DNA of 64,000 bases, taken from contig JAHNUO010000006.1 in the NCBI GenBank assembly GCA_019787685.1, forward strand, positions 1 to 64,000. Direction: 5' to 3'. Origin of the DNA: Chiua virens. Its lineage: Eukaryota > Basidiomycota > Agaricomycetes > Boletales > Boletaceae. The notes beneath the pieces were generated by a model that was given only the letters and a program-made list of their open reading frames with translations, searched no databases and was not told where the DNA came from. Shown here one piece after another: positions 33,324 to 46,663 of the stretch. The first letter of the stretch is position 1, and the number at the start of each line of letters is the position of its first letter. The position numbers and the translations under genes were made by a program.

Positions 33324-34332
33324 CAGTAGACTCTGATATAACCCATACCGTTCGGGATAGGGCTTGGAGTATGGGTTATAACAGAGTATGGGTTCCGACC
33401 GAGAACGAAAATGGACAGACAAATGACATTAAAAATGATGTTATCTACCTATAAGACTGTATTACTGTTGAAGATAGACTATGTACGTTTGAAATAGCTT
33501 GTGAGCTTCGTGTCCTTCAAGTCTCTCATCTCCGGGTCCAAAAACCTCGTCTGCTTTGCAAGTGAGTGCAGCACTGACTCCACCTTGCGCGCGTATGGAC
33601 CATCGAATTCACTGATGTACTCTTCCACTATCAGTGCGGCCTGGAGTGCCTCCATGCGGGTGCGAGTTGGCTTGACAGGTTCGTCATCTACGTCGTCCGG
33701 CTGGAAGTTGCCGCCTAGGCTGCCATCCCTTCCCGCGCCACTTTCGCACCCATCACCGCGTTGTAAATGTCTTCGTCTGTTGCCTGGAACATGTGGTGGG
33801 CCTCTTCAACCGGGTTAAGGAGCTCCTCGATGGTCATCCGGTTTGATCGTTGAAGCGCCCCGGTCGCCTCAAGCTCGTTCAAGGCCTCATAAACTTCTTT
33901 CTCAGCTTCTGCAACAGGGTCCGGTGTGCAGAGTAGCCTCGAGATAGGTAAAGACGGAGGGGTGAGGGGTGACGAGTCAAGGTTGGGAAGGATCTGCGCT
34001 TTACGCCAGCAGTTTCGGATCACCGTTGTGTCGACGTCGTCCCACGCCTTCTTGGCAAGCCACATTGCCTCAAGTTGGTCTCTGTCGTAGATTTGAGAAG
34101 GAGTAACACCTGCCATCTTCGGCAGGGAAAAAAATTATTATATAATTAAATATCTCATCTGGTCCATTAAACATATGGGTTATGGCAGTCATAAATGTAT
34201 GGGTTATGTGGTACAACAGAGATATGGGTTATGGGGTCAAAATCCCTGCAAACCAAAATGGGATATCTGAAAATGTATGGGTTATCGTAGAGTATGGGTT
34301 AAACCCCGTATGGGTTATATCAGAGTCTACTG
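33324..34332 (-). mobile_element. Short pogo-like DNA element (1.0 kb) with a transposase remnant
   Basis: Perfect TIRs of about 25 bp (CAGTAGACTCTGATATAACC at the left, its complement at the right) are flanked by TA (33322-33323, 34333-34334), the target of the Tc1/mariner/pogo superfamily. GTATGGGTTAT-type motifs recur four to six times near the ends, mainly on the right. It contains only a transposase C-terminus, so it is an internally deleted, non-autonomous copy. Confidence 0.85.
33479..34116 (-). pseudogene. C-terminal fragment of a pogo/DDE_1-type transposase
   Basis: MAWLAKKAWDDV-like helix followed by TTVIRNCWRKAQILP, the tail typical of CENP-B/pogo DDE_1 transposases, then an acidic region (NPVEEAHHMFQATDEDIYN). 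The frame 33715-34116 ends in TAG. The rest of the tail (NFQPDDVDDEPVKPTRTRME, then ARKVESVLHSLAKQTR, ending TSYFKRT) continues in another frame to 33479, so one frameshift is needed. The catalytic DDE core and the DNA-binding N-terminus are absent. Confidence 0.7.
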
Positions 34333-34548
34333 TACGTTTTTTGGAGCGTTGTTCGAAGGTGTTAATCACGGCAGAAGTTCAGCAATTCGGGTCTCAATCG
34401 TTTGCGAGGGTGCTGCAAGAATGCGCTGGCGCAAGGCTCAAGCACGTTTTCTATCATCAATTATCGGGCATGTGCGTGGGCATATGTACACGTTCACGTT
34501 CACAAAAAGAAAGTCAGTCGAAGCGTTCTCTGCAGTCTTGTAACATGA

Positions 34549-36137
34549 TCAAATCAAAGCCTGTACACCAAAGCTAGCGAGGGCGCCAGAAGCAAGCCCA
34601 ACCATGACGAACGAGCCAGACATGGCGGCGACGATATCGACATCTTCGTGACCACCTTTCAGCCCGGGGTTGCGCTCAGGAGAGGAGGCGCCAAGGATAG
34701 CAAGGGTAGTGACATAGCCGTGCGAGTAACCCATGCAGAAGATGATGAGCATGTAAAGGACATCGGAATTGATGACAGGAGATATCAGGTTTGTTGCTGT
34801 GGGTCGGTAGACGTTGCAGAGGAGGATCAAGGGGACAAAGACCGTGCGCAGGAAAGCCAACACCAGTATCTTCTTGGGATCCCAGATAGCCAAGAAAGGG
34901 CGAGAGCAGGTGAGTCGTCCAAGAAGGTCCGAACTGTTTTGAATCACAAAGTGGACCGCGGTGAAAAGCATGGGATGGATCCGTGGGTCGACGGATTGAA
35001 CGCGGGCAGTGATCGCAGGGTAGACGGACTGCCCAAAGTTATGTCAATCAGAGAGTAGAGCGATGATCAAAGTAGACACTTACAAGAGTGACCAGGAAAG
35101 AGTACGAAATACAAAACATGAAAACAGCGTTTTGTTTGAGAACCTTGAAGAAACGCGAGGAGTCCTGCGTCTGGGTCTTTGGGCGGTTATCTGCAACTAA
35201 TCCGGTCCGCTCATCTATTTCGCCACAGGGAATCTCGCGGCGGCGCCCTTCGAGAGGGCTGGTGACTTGTCTGTAGAAGGGCTGCCGCTGCAACCACGCA
35301 TAGGCAAAGAGGGAGACGAGGACGAAGAGGGTGGCAACACCAAAGAAGATGCGTGCAGCAACATCTTCAGCGCGGCTATCTTTGACATTGCCTCCAAACA
35401 GCTCCAATGAGATGGATGTTGAAGGCTTGCTGCCCCAAAGAGAAATGACGGCACTCGCCAGCTGTACGACGCTGACTACCACCGCGATAGCGCTTTGCCC
35501 CGCCAAGGTCATTTTCAGGAACTCTGGACCGAGTATAGCTGCACCAGCCATGACGGCTGTAGTGAGATAGCTGTTCGTGACTGCCATAGCAGCTGCAACG
35601 AGGAGAGAAAATGCAACGAATGATGCTGCTGTGCCTCGAATGAACGTGCTGGTGAACAAAAGTGCGACGAGCACTACGGTAACACTCATGGAAGCGAATA
35701 TGCGCCGAGACGCAGATGACTGTCATATCCAAGAGAATCAATACTCGTCATTTATTTGGTGAGATCTACAGACCTTCCTTGAGGTCAGTGTGCAGTAAAA
35801 CTGGAAGAATAATTTGCCCAAGGTGTAGACGCTAGCCAGGTACGAGCTAATGGTCGGATAGTAAGGAGAGCCAGCCACGCGGGACAAGAAAAAGGACATC
35901 GAGTTGGTCAGAGCTGGGCGAGTTCGTGAGCACACTATCGCCGAGCATACTTGGGAGAACGGTATTACCGTTCCAAGGTAGGAGAATGGCGCAGCCGAGT
36001 ACAAAGTAGATCCATTTGGCGCCATGTTCAACTTGCCACTCGTCTCCTGCGCCTCCGTCCTCGTGGCTATCGGAAGCGTTGGCATGGTCCTCAGAGGGAG
36101 GGATGGTGCGATAATTCGCCGGTTGGGAACTAGTCAT
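34549..36137 (-). CDS. FUN26: Equilibrative nucleoside transporter (ENT/FUN26-like)
   Basis: Membrane carrier for nucleosides, in fungi usually in the vacuole or plasma membrane. Start ATG at 36137 (MTSSQPANYRTIPPSEDHAN). A polar acidic N-tail leads into TM1 with the ENT signature WIYFVLGCAILLPWN and, after a splice, ALTNSMSFFLSRVAGSP. About eleven hydrophobic segments follow (VTVVLVALLFTSTF, FVAFSLLVAAAMAVTNSYL, FFGVATLFVLVSLFAYAWL, MFCISYSFLVTLSVYPAI, MLIIFCMGYSHGYVTTLAIL). The conserved TM8 sequence SVYPAITARVQS is formed across a GTAAGT...GGGCAG intron at about 35034-35088. A final segment (GSFVMVGLASGALASFGV) ends the protein. Introns also lie near 35711-35770 and 35914-35969. Confidence 0.9.
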
Positions 36138-36603
36138 GGAGGGGTGGTGGTGGTTCGAGTTTAAAAGTCTCCGATCCTGACCGGTTCTCCGTCGCACGGA
36201 AAAAATACCCAGCGCATTCGCGGCGACTGCCTTTTCGGCAGAGATAAGTATAAGTAAGCCCTCGGTAACATTGCATAATAACAATGCTCAATGCCAGCAT
36301 AGGACATTAGGCGGCGCGTTAATTCGGTTCGAGATGAAGGAACAGGGGTCACATATATTCCTCAAATAATCCTACAAACACATAAGTCGGCTCATCATCC
36401 ATAAGAATGCGGTGCAAATACATGATGCACATCGTACTTGGAAACCGCAGCCACTTCCATGATGAGTCTCTGATTGTAGTATCAGTCGATCACAAATCAC
36501 TGAGGCTTGTCTGCTTATTTGTCACAGTTAGCTATGTCTATATTTAGGAAAGGCCTTGCAAAATTAACACAACCAAACAACGCAAAGCCACTTCCTTAGA
36601 ACC

Positions 36604-37678
36604 ATGCCATACCGGCCCGATCGCTCACAATCCCCAGACCGAGACTCTTCTCTTCCAGACGGTGTTTCCCCCATTTCCGAGTCTGATTACTTTCTCAAGA
36701 ATACAGAATTCAGAGTATGGCTCAAGGATGAAAAGCACAAGGTCAGTCCCACAGACTCGTCAGACACGTTGAGCTCAACATCAACAGTACTTTGATGAAC
36801 TCTCGAGTGAGAAAGCGCGGAGGTGTGTATTATTATATCCACCCGTTCTACCGCTGTACCGTTGACTCTTGGTGCGCCTATCACAGCTATTTCCGTAAAT
36901 TCGTCCGGGCCTGGAACAAGGGAAGACTCTCGAGTGCGTTTGACCAGATCACAGTCCTGTGGATTTCTTGACCTGTTTGAAAGGGGGGTTGTACTATGAC
37001 GCCGTGGCGATGGCAGGGTCCGCCGCCAACCAAACAGCTTACAAGTGGTCGTTTGTTTCCAAGGAATCGAGGGCGGATGTCGATGCATTGCGTGCCGCAC
37101 GCGAGGAGGTTGGTTCGGCAACGCACCACTCCTCCAAGGATGGCAGCGGTCGTGGCCGCAACACCGCGAGTGGCTCTAGTCGCATCGTCGGGCCCACCCT
37201 CCCATCCGCGTCGGACCTCGTTCTCGCGAGAGAAACCGCATCCGAGCACCAAACAGCTGAGCGCCACTTGAAACGAAAACGGGATCGTGCAGAAGCAAAG
37301 GACCGCCTAGAAGATACGGTCGGTCCGAAAGAAGTGGGTCGAGAGGGGATGTTGGAGAAAAAGCGCGCGCGGAGAGAGAACGACCGTGCATTTCGTGAAA
37401 AAGGAGATGATGGATATGAAGCCGACGAATCGACGTTGCTTGGCGGTGGTGATACTTTCAAGGACCAGTATGTGTCTAGTTTCTCGCCCTGTTCGTTACT
37501 GACCGTCTACCATAGGATCGCACGACGAGATGCCGCACGGAAGCGTTTTGAAGAGAAGCGTTTTGCGGCACGAGAAGACAAGGGAGCAACCGTGCGCGAA
37601 CGTGCTGATGCGATGCGAGAAAAGGAGAAGGCAACCATGGACATGTTTCAACAACTTGCTAAACAACGATTCGGATAG
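36604..37678 (+). CDS. Conserved nuclear protein, SCI1/NKAPD1-like
   Basis: The N-terminal part carries the signature of the family that includes plant style cell-cycle inhibitor 1 and human NKAPD1: SESDYFLKNTEFRVWLKDEK, then YFDELSSEKARSYFRKFVRA, WNKGRLSRGLYYDA and AYKWSF. The C-terminal half is long, basic and highly charged (RHLKRKRDRAEAKDRLE, KKRARRENDRAFREK) with coiled-coil character, ending MDMFQQLAKQRFG. Exons: 36604-36740, about 36787-36821, 36886-36930, 36982-37467 and 37516-37678, with short GT-AG introns. The family assignment rests on sequence memory. The molecular role of fungal members is not known to me. Confidence 0.65.
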
Positions 37679-40600
37679 TCATACACAGTTCTATACATGT
37701 CATTGTGAGTACACCTTCGTGGTACCATCATACATGACCGATCACTCCTATCTCTGGTGTTTATCCATCAGTCAACCTTGGTCCCTGGCGCCAAGGTATG
37801 CGCACTTTTGCTCCGTCGCCAACACGACGACGATGCTCGTCCTTGCTTCGATGACGTGTAATCCCATGCCCTTTCGTAAGGGTCCAACTCCTGTTCCTAG
37901 ATGACCTCAGTATTTGCAAGGCTTTCTATGCAATTATCACGGCGTCTTACATCTGTTTCGTCGCCAGACGACGGATTTGCAAGGTACTGATTATAAATCG
38001 CATTTCGAACCTCGGGGTCGTTCTCCTGAAAGGCCATAGTGATCTGGACAGGTCCGGCCTTAGCACTGGTGCGTCTCTGTCTGATCAGACAGACTTACCC
38101 GCAATGAGTGACTATTATACTCGATCTGCCGTGCGTAGGGTCAGCACTGGCAAGACGAGAATGTGCACGAGAACGACGTACCAGGGTGCTCGTCTCGGAG
38201 AACGCGATGGACTGGCCATCAGATTCGGCTTCGCATGTATTCATCTGTCGTGCGCAAGCGTCAACGGGCGACCAATTCTAGTCTCGGGCGTGCTGGTACG
38301 ACACGAATGACGTACCCGGCGCTGGTGACGCGATCTTGTCTCGCGTCTGGGGCGGCTGAACGCGCGTGACAGTAATGATGCGTTCACCGGCGAGCCCTGT
38401 GCCTCCCGGTTTCCCGGTTTTCGCTCGAACCAGAATCGCATGATCGTCGAAGTGCGTTGTTTTGGCTAAATGTGATCGATAGGCGGTGTCTCAGCGGACA
38501 AACAAAGGCAGAATCAGAATGAGGAAACTGAACTAGCCAACCTCGCTGACCACACAGCACCTAATATACCCGCGGAACCGTGACGTGCATGCCAAGCGGA
38601 CCTGCTCGCGCTAGCTGAAACGAGGGTGTCTCGGCGTTAGCTGCCTCTGACGTGTTTCATCGACGTTGGGGCAGGGGCTTCGTTATCCTACGGGGCTTCT
38701 CCGCATTGCGACCCCGCGCAGTGAGTCACATTCTTCCCAAGAGCGCCATGGTGATATATACTCCGCATGCTGATGGAAATGGTCGGCCAATGTAGTGCGG
38801 TTAACCACCAGTCTGCCAGCCGCAAATAGATCCATTTAGACAAGGAACCGAGTGGTTCCTTATCCCTATATGCACGGAAAGACAGCGTTCGCGTGTGTAC
38901 TGATTACCAGCAACGTGGGGTAGTCGGATCGAGATTCGCTGGATAAAGTGCATTTGTACCAGGGGAAAGGACAAGGACTGATGCGGTCGGGCCTAGGACC
39001 CTAGCTAGGAGTCCGGCTTCCACTGCCCGTCCGCTTCTTGGCCCGCGTGCGCCAGCCTGCCAGCACAATTCCTGTGGTGCACTCGTATGCACAATGTGAC
39101 GGCGGAGCGCCAAGGTACGCGCATGTCACATCTAATCACAAATGGGTTGAAAGCTATGTCAGTCAAAAACAAAGAACCATTACATACGAGACGAGCGCGG
39201 AACGCCCTCAGTGAATGATTGGACCATCAAATGAAATCCGTGCCTTTGCCAATGGCCAACCCGCTGGGTCACTCGTGCCCCAAACGCGGTCCAGGGGGCC
39301 TCCCACGCGATACGACCGCAGGCTGCGCCGTGACCAATGGTAGACCCATATATACTAGTGCATGCATGCACTTTTGATTCTTAAAACAACCGCCGTCTTC
39401 ACCGGTCATGTTCCACACTGCAGTGGAGTAGGCTCGGTGTTCATACACATGACGGGGAGTTGGTAGGGGGAAGTGGCAGCAGTATGGAGTAGTCACCATT
39501 GTCTGACAGATTTGAATGTGGGACGTCGTCTGAGGATAGTCCCACGTGCAAGCTTGATCATGTTGTGGACTACTTGGATATTATGCACGGCAGCAGGGGG
39601 CACTCGACACGTATGTGCGTGCACGCAACTTTCATCCTTGAAACACTGGCAGCCACCACCTTTCATCCGAGCCAAAGCTTGTCCATCGAGTACGTTATCC
39701 AATACTATGACGCCCAAGAGAGCGGCACCGTCCCATGATCATCGTCGTGAGCTTATACATATCTCCCGATCATCGTATCCTGTTCCTGAACTCGTCCCGA
39801 TAGGATAAACAATAGCCTGAGGGTGAGCATCATCGGTACCATCATAATGCATGACTATGCTGATGCGAGACCTAAACTGCGCACGGGAGGCATCATGATC
39901 GCGTCTCGTTTTGGACCGTGTTTCAAATGGATCCAAGTAAGGTGTGTGTTTCTGCCAGTCGTTTGTGTCACCATCGTCGTGTGCCAGTGTCCGAGTGGGG
40001 CTCACTATCAACGCCCAACGAAAGACATCGGCAACCGAAGCGGAACGGTGTATACTTGGCTAAGCTCTCGTAGGGACATCGGAACACCGACGACGCTTTG
40101 CTCGACGTGACACATGAAAGCGGTTGAAATCAGCACAGGGATATGATCAGGTTCATTCTGGATGACCGGAAACGACGAGGCCGTATCGCCCACGCCTAGC
40201 GTGTATATGTACCCTGGACATCAGCGCGTGTCCTCGATCAAGGCGCGAAAGACTCAGATCGCGATGCATTGGTACTGGGCTGGCAGAAGAAAACATTCGG
40301 AAATGAGTGCTCGGACGACGAGGTCTCTCATCACAGCGTCACAAACGGTCCTGCGCGTGATCCGCCGATCATCAAGACTCTGAAAGGTCAATGGGTGTCA
40401 GTTCGAGGCAACTAGGAGTGATCGTCGTGACCGAGTAACACGCCGCACGGCGACCACCCAAGGTCTAGAACACGCGATAATTACCGCGACGTGCCTAGGA
40501 CCGAAAATATGTTTGCCAAGAATAGTAACGCGACGACCAGGCCAGTCCATCTACCAAATGGACCGGCAAGAGAAGAACGAGAATCCTGTCGTCAAGAGAA

Positions 40601-40951
40601 GCATCGTCGAGGGGCGTCAGCGAGAAGAGGAGCTGATGTGGGAGAGTGCGATTAAGGCGATGTTCCTGGGGCCACTGGCGTCAGCGCCGACGTTCCCAAA
40701 GTACGCGCCTTGACGAGAGTGGGAGTGCTACCAAGTGGATGTGAGCACTCTCTGACACATAGATCCAGCGTTGCACTGCCAGGAATTCAATTCAGTCTTG
40801 GATCCCCCACCCCGTTTCAATGATGCCACCCGTACTAGCAAAAAAAGCTCAGAAGCGCAACAGTCGCCAAGTTCCCCGTCGCGTCACGAATACATTATAT
40901 CGATACCGCACCTTTACAGATGAAACAGACAAGCAAGTTGCAAGTCGGCAT
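37679..40951. other. 3.3 kb without a recognised gene
   Basis: Moderate-GC sequence with many short ORFs on both strands but no domain, no obvious splice-linked coding series and no repeat. Frames such as 40513-40713 (+) have coding-like composition but no homology I know. The part next to 40952 is the RVB2 3' flank. A non-coding RNA or a species-specific gene cannot be excluded. Confidence 0.4.
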
Positions 40952-42745
<1,794 letters not shown>

Positions 42746-42826
42746 TGGGTTTTTGCAAAGCGTCTGTTTGTGTAGTGCCAAACAAAAGCCAAAAGAAATT
42801 TGTAGTGACGCTACTCAGTCTACGCC
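42746..42826. promoter_or_regulatory. Very short divergent promoter between RVB2 and mitochondrial L2
   Basis: Only 81 bp separates the two start codons, so both 5'UTRs and core promoters must overlap or start inside it. No TATA motif is seen. Function is inferred from spacing only. Confidence 0.5.
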
Positions 42827-44081
42827 ATGTTTCGTCTACGGGCAGGTTCGAGTCTCCTGCGCAAATTGGTAGCCTCGTCAACGTCCCGCCCGACGCCGAC
42901 GACGACAGCGCTGCGCACGTCGTGGACACCTACGCGTACCTACGCCGCCCGTACGACCCGCGAGACCATCGCCTCCTACGACACCGTCGTCACCGAATTC
43001 AAAACCTACAAACCCATCACCCCCGGCATTCGTCACCTCCGCCGCCCTCTCAATCTACACCTCTACAAAGGCAAGCCCGTTCGTGCCCTCACCGTCGCCC
43101 TGCGCAAAAAGGGTGGACGCAACAACACCGGGCGCATCACGGTGCGCTTCCGGGGTGGTGGGCATCGCAGGCGGATCCGGATAGTGGATTTCTCGCGGAT
43201 GGAACCTGGGCCGTATGATGTAGTGCGGATCGAGTATGACCCCGGGCGGTCGGGGCATATTGCGCTCGTCAAGGGGAGAGATCCGAATGTGGAAGGGAGG
43301 GCCAAGTGGAAGTATATCCTGGCTCCAGAGGGACTGAGAGCCGGAGACGTCGTGGAGAGTTATCGTTGCGGTTTATCGTCGTCGCTGGTCCAGTCCGTGC
43401 GTGGTGTCGAGGATGACACTGGGAATGAAGACAGGGAAAAGAAGACGTGGTCGGTGGATGAGATTGCAAAGCCGGCCAAGGACCAGACGACGTCGGACGC
43501 GTTGCTCATTGGAATTTTGCGTGGGGCGATTATCAAACTCGGTAATTGCGTCCCTCTTAAGCTTATTCCGACCGGGACCATGGTGCACAATGTCTCCCTC
43601 GACCCGCTAGGCAAAGGCATTCTCGTACGCTCTGCCGGGACATTTGCACAGGTGGTGCACCACGAGGAGAATGGTCGATACAGCCATATTCGACTTCAGA
43701 GCGGTGAAGTGCGCAAAGTATTGTCGAACTGCGCTGCGAGCATCGGAAGGGTCAGTAATCCCTTGTGGGACGACCGCAACCTTGGTAAAGCGGGGCGAAA
43801 TCGATGGCTAGGCTGGAGACCCCGTGTACGAGGTGTCGCCATGAATGCGTATGCTATTCTGCTTCTTCAACGGCTGTGGTTACTGATGATGATATAGTTG
43901 CGATCATCCCCATGGAGGTGGACGTGGTAAATCCAAGTCCAACAAACATCCAGTGTCGATATGGGGTTGGGGTACCAAGGGGAACCGTACACGCAAACCT
44001 GGACCCAAAGGGCCGTCTTTAAGTAACAAGATGGTCATCAAAGAGCGACCACGCGGCAAGGAAAAGCCTGGTAATGCCTGA
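42827..44081 (+). CDS. RML2: Mitochondrial ribosomal protein L2 (uL2m)
   Basis: Large-subunit protein of the mitochondrial ribosome, near the peptidyl-transferase centre. The N-terminus [20 protein letters not shown] is a typical mitochondrial presequence. Then [69 protein letters not shown] and [13 protein letters not shown] are L2 hallmarks. The last exon, after GTATGC...GATATAG (about 43850-43898), supplies [20 protein letters not shown] and [12 protein letters not shown]. The catalytic-loop His (DHPHGGG) is present. An acidic insert ([14 protein letters not shown]) interrupts the middle, as seen in other fungal members. It ends with TGA at 44079. Confidence 0.93.
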
Positions 44082-44259
44082 TCTAATTACGCTTGTCCTA
44101 CTTGAATACATACTTGTCCAATTGTCAATATTTCAGTCATATGGGACGCGATCACGTGAGGGACGCGTCGTTGGTTTGCAAGATTGACAGCAGCTTAAAT
44201 ACGGCCAAGTTGTCTCACTTCAGTAACTAACTTGTTCCTCGTCGTCGCTCACGTCGAGC

Positions 44260-45297
44260 ATGCAGTCCTCCACACTTTCCAGGACATCGTCTGCAGCGAG
44301 CATATCCTCCGACGACACCGCCCGTCGGACACGCAAACGATTCAGCAGTGTACAGCTGATGATGCTCGAGCAGCTCTTCCACCAAACGTCCCATCCAACG
44401 CGTGAAGAGCGCGACGCCGTCGCACAAGCTGCGGGCATGTACGTATATTATTTTTCCATTTCGCTCGATGCGACTGACGCCCGCACCAGGGAAATGAAGT
44501 CCGTGACCATTTGGTTCCAAAATAAGCGTCAGACAGAGCGCAAGGTCGCACTGCACCACGCGACGAACCAGCCCCCGGACGGGCATCGCGGTGTGCCATT
44601 CCCCCTGCCCTCGTCCTCTTCCCCGTTGCTCGCTTATGCATCCCCGCCGACTCATGCCATCCGACCCCACACACGGACGCTCTCCGCATCTCTTTCCACG
44701 TCTTCCCTGCACATCCATACACCCCGTCGCAAAATCACCCCACCGCGTCCCCGCCCTTCTCTCGATCGAATCGCCACCCGGTCCGAGTCCCGCCTCCCAC
44801 CACCGCGAACACCCACGAAACCACACAACCCGCGTGCATCCCTATGGGACAACATGCCCTCCTCGCCACTCGCCCCACCCGCGTCGCCCCCCTCCCGAGA
44901 CCTCGTCGAGTTTATGGGGAGCACCCGGACGCTTGAATGGGCGTGTGCGGCGGCGAGGCTGGCGGATAAGGAAGGGCGGCGGCCGTGCGACCTGGGGCAC
45001 GCGCACGCGGATGGACGGCATCCGAATCACGAGCGGGAGGGGGACGAGACGGAGGAAGATGACCATGAGGCGGTGACACCCGAGGGGAGTCTTGGCGCGC
45101 TGGGCGCGGCAAGGTGGCAGGGCGGGAAGGGCGTGACACGGACGCGTCCACGTCTTCCTCCACCCGAGTTTGCGCCTACGTCAGCATCGACGGTGATGGG
45201 AACGTGGACACCGAAAGGGGACAAGGGTGGGTTACAGGATGACGATATGATGCGTGCGGCGTTGGCACTGTGTGGACTCGGTCGGAGAAGTGCATGA
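44260..45297 (+). CDS. Homeobox transcription factor
   Basis: Nuclear DNA-binding protein. The homeodomain covers about residues 22-79: RRTRKRFSSVQLMMLEQLF, then HPTREERDAVAQAAGM and, after a splice, EMKSVTIWFQNKRQTERK, with the helix 3 signature WFQNKR. The 51-nt in-frame intron at 44439-44489 (GTACGT...CACCAG) must be removed to restore spacing between helices 2 and 3. The remaining 230 residues are proline, serine and arginine rich (PPRPRPSLDR, PPRTPTKPHNPR), with an acidic patch (EGDETEEDDHEAVTPE) and a short C-terminal GDKGGLQDDDMMRAALALCG. The target genes are unknown. It converges on SRP14. Confidence 0.85.
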   Translation: MQSSTLSRTSSAASISSDDTARRTRKRFSSVQLMMLEQLFHQTSHPTREERDAVAQAAGMYVYYFSISLDATDARTREMKSVTIWFQNKRQTERKVALHHATNQPPDGHRGVPFPLPSSSSPLLAYASPPTHAIRPHTRTLSASLSTSSLHIHTPRRKITPPRPRPSLDRIATRSESRLPPPRTPTKPHNPRASLWDNMPSSPLAPPASPPSRDLVEFMGSTRTLEWACAAARLADKEGRRPCDLGHAHADGRHPNHEREGDETEEDDHEAVTPEGSLGALGAARWQGGKGVTRTRPRLPPPEFAPTSASTVMGTWTPKGDKGGLQDDDMMRAALALCGLGRRSA

Positions 45298-45788
45298 CTG
45301 AACCGCATGTGGTGGCTCTTCCCGATGCTGGCGGGATGGGTGTAGATAGTGCATATATTGGTATATATCGAGCATGTTGATGTATCTGCACAATCCTTGT
45401 TTATTCTGTCAGATCCCGTTTATAGACTACCTTGTGCATTTGACGTTCAGGTCGAACGAACTGTGTAACCTTCGGATTGAGGCAAGCTCGGACGTGGACT
45501 TGCCATTTGTCGCACCGAACGCTCGTGCAGTGTAGAATCACGCAAACCGACGTGACGCGAACGCTGTGGAACGGCCGCAGTGGCGCTTCGAGTAAAGAGC
45601 CAGGATTATATTACTACCTGATTCCGGACTATATGTACCGTCCGGGTGATCATCTCTATTTGTAAAATGACGTATAGAGTTTTAATCGAATGTACCCAGC
45701 GTAACAACCGAACTTCATGATCTCGTCGCGATTAGTACCAAGGTCTCACGCACTCCCGGAGTCCAACAGCCTCATAACTCGCCGTCAT
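45298..45788. other. Convergent 3' flank between the homeobox gene and SRP14
   Basis: No gene seen. An ORF at 45477-45665 is unsupported. Confidence 0.4.
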
Positions 45789-46516
45789 CACGACGTCTTT
45801 GCCCTCTCTTCCTCCTGTTTCGCCACACGCTCCTTGACCTGCTCTTGTCGTATTGCCGCTTTCACCTTTCTCTGCCGCTTCCGTCGGCCGTTCCCGCGCT
45901 TGGGCCCATCGACGACGACAGGCTCTGCCATCCGTTGTTTTCGTTTTGCTAATTGTTCCGCACGCTGTTTTTCGCGCTTTTTGTCACGCTTTCGGAGCGT
46001 CGTAAAGGATGCTTTCAGAAGACTGCCATAGGCAGCATGGAATTTTGGGAGATCGGAGGGGATGACCTAGGTGACCGAGTCGTGCGAGCACGCACGATCA
46101 GGATGGCGACGCATACGATCAGGGAGAGTGAGGAAATGTAAAAGGGGATCGGTAGTGGTGGGGATCAGGACACACTGCAGCCCGATGTGAAGAAAGGACT
46201 TACGTGTGTAGAAAATTGGGCGTTCTTGCCGTCTGTGACACGAATCAGACACGGATATTCCTTACTGCTGTTCGGGCTTGCATCGCCCATCGTAGCGTCC
46301 TCGCCATCATGAGTTACTACACACGACACGATCAGTTTTGGAAGAGTAGCACGAACAAGAACCGACATCGTTTGTGTGTCAGCCATATCGTCCCCTTGTC
46401 TTTTGTCGACTCAAACAACGCAGTCAGCTGTTTGAGAAACTGCAAAAATGGCGTGTCGGCATCGCGTCTCAAAGGTACAGACGACCGCTCACCGTAGCGT
46501 TGTCGACGAGCTGCAT
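45789..46516 (-). CDS. SRP14: Signal recognition particle 14 kDa subunit (SRP14)
   Basis: Subunit of the SRP Alu domain that slows translation while a ribosome is taken to the ER. Exons: MQLVDNAT, FLKQLTALFESTKDKGTIWL with THKR, then (across GTCGGT...TGTAG) LTHDGEDATMGDASPNSSKE, YPCLIRVTDGKNAQFSTH, and the last exon VIPSDLPKFHAAYGSLLKAS. The C-terminus is long and basic (RKRDKKREKQRAEQLAKRKQ, GPKRGNGRRKRQRKVKAA), as in fungal SRP14. The splice around LTHDGED is the least certain junction. Start codons of SRP14 and MET1 are 147 bp apart and divergent. Confidence 0.9.
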
Positions 46517-46663
46517 GGACTCGGTGCAATTCCAAGCGGCTTCCAGCTGACATAATCATCTACTTGCTCATGATCACGCCGTCATTTTTATCAAGCGCGC
46601 CGGGTTCCGTAGATCCCATGAAACCATGATCTTTCTCATCCAGACGCTTCACCAACGACCACC
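46517..46663. promoter_or_regulatory. Divergent promoter region SRP14/MET1
   Basis: 147 bp between start codons, no other ORF. Shared regulation is inferred from spacing. Confidence 0.45.

Noticed and set aside
40513..40713. 66-codon plus-strand ORF with coding-like composition
   Set aside because: No domain, no convincing introns or partner exons; listed only as part of the gene-free stretch.
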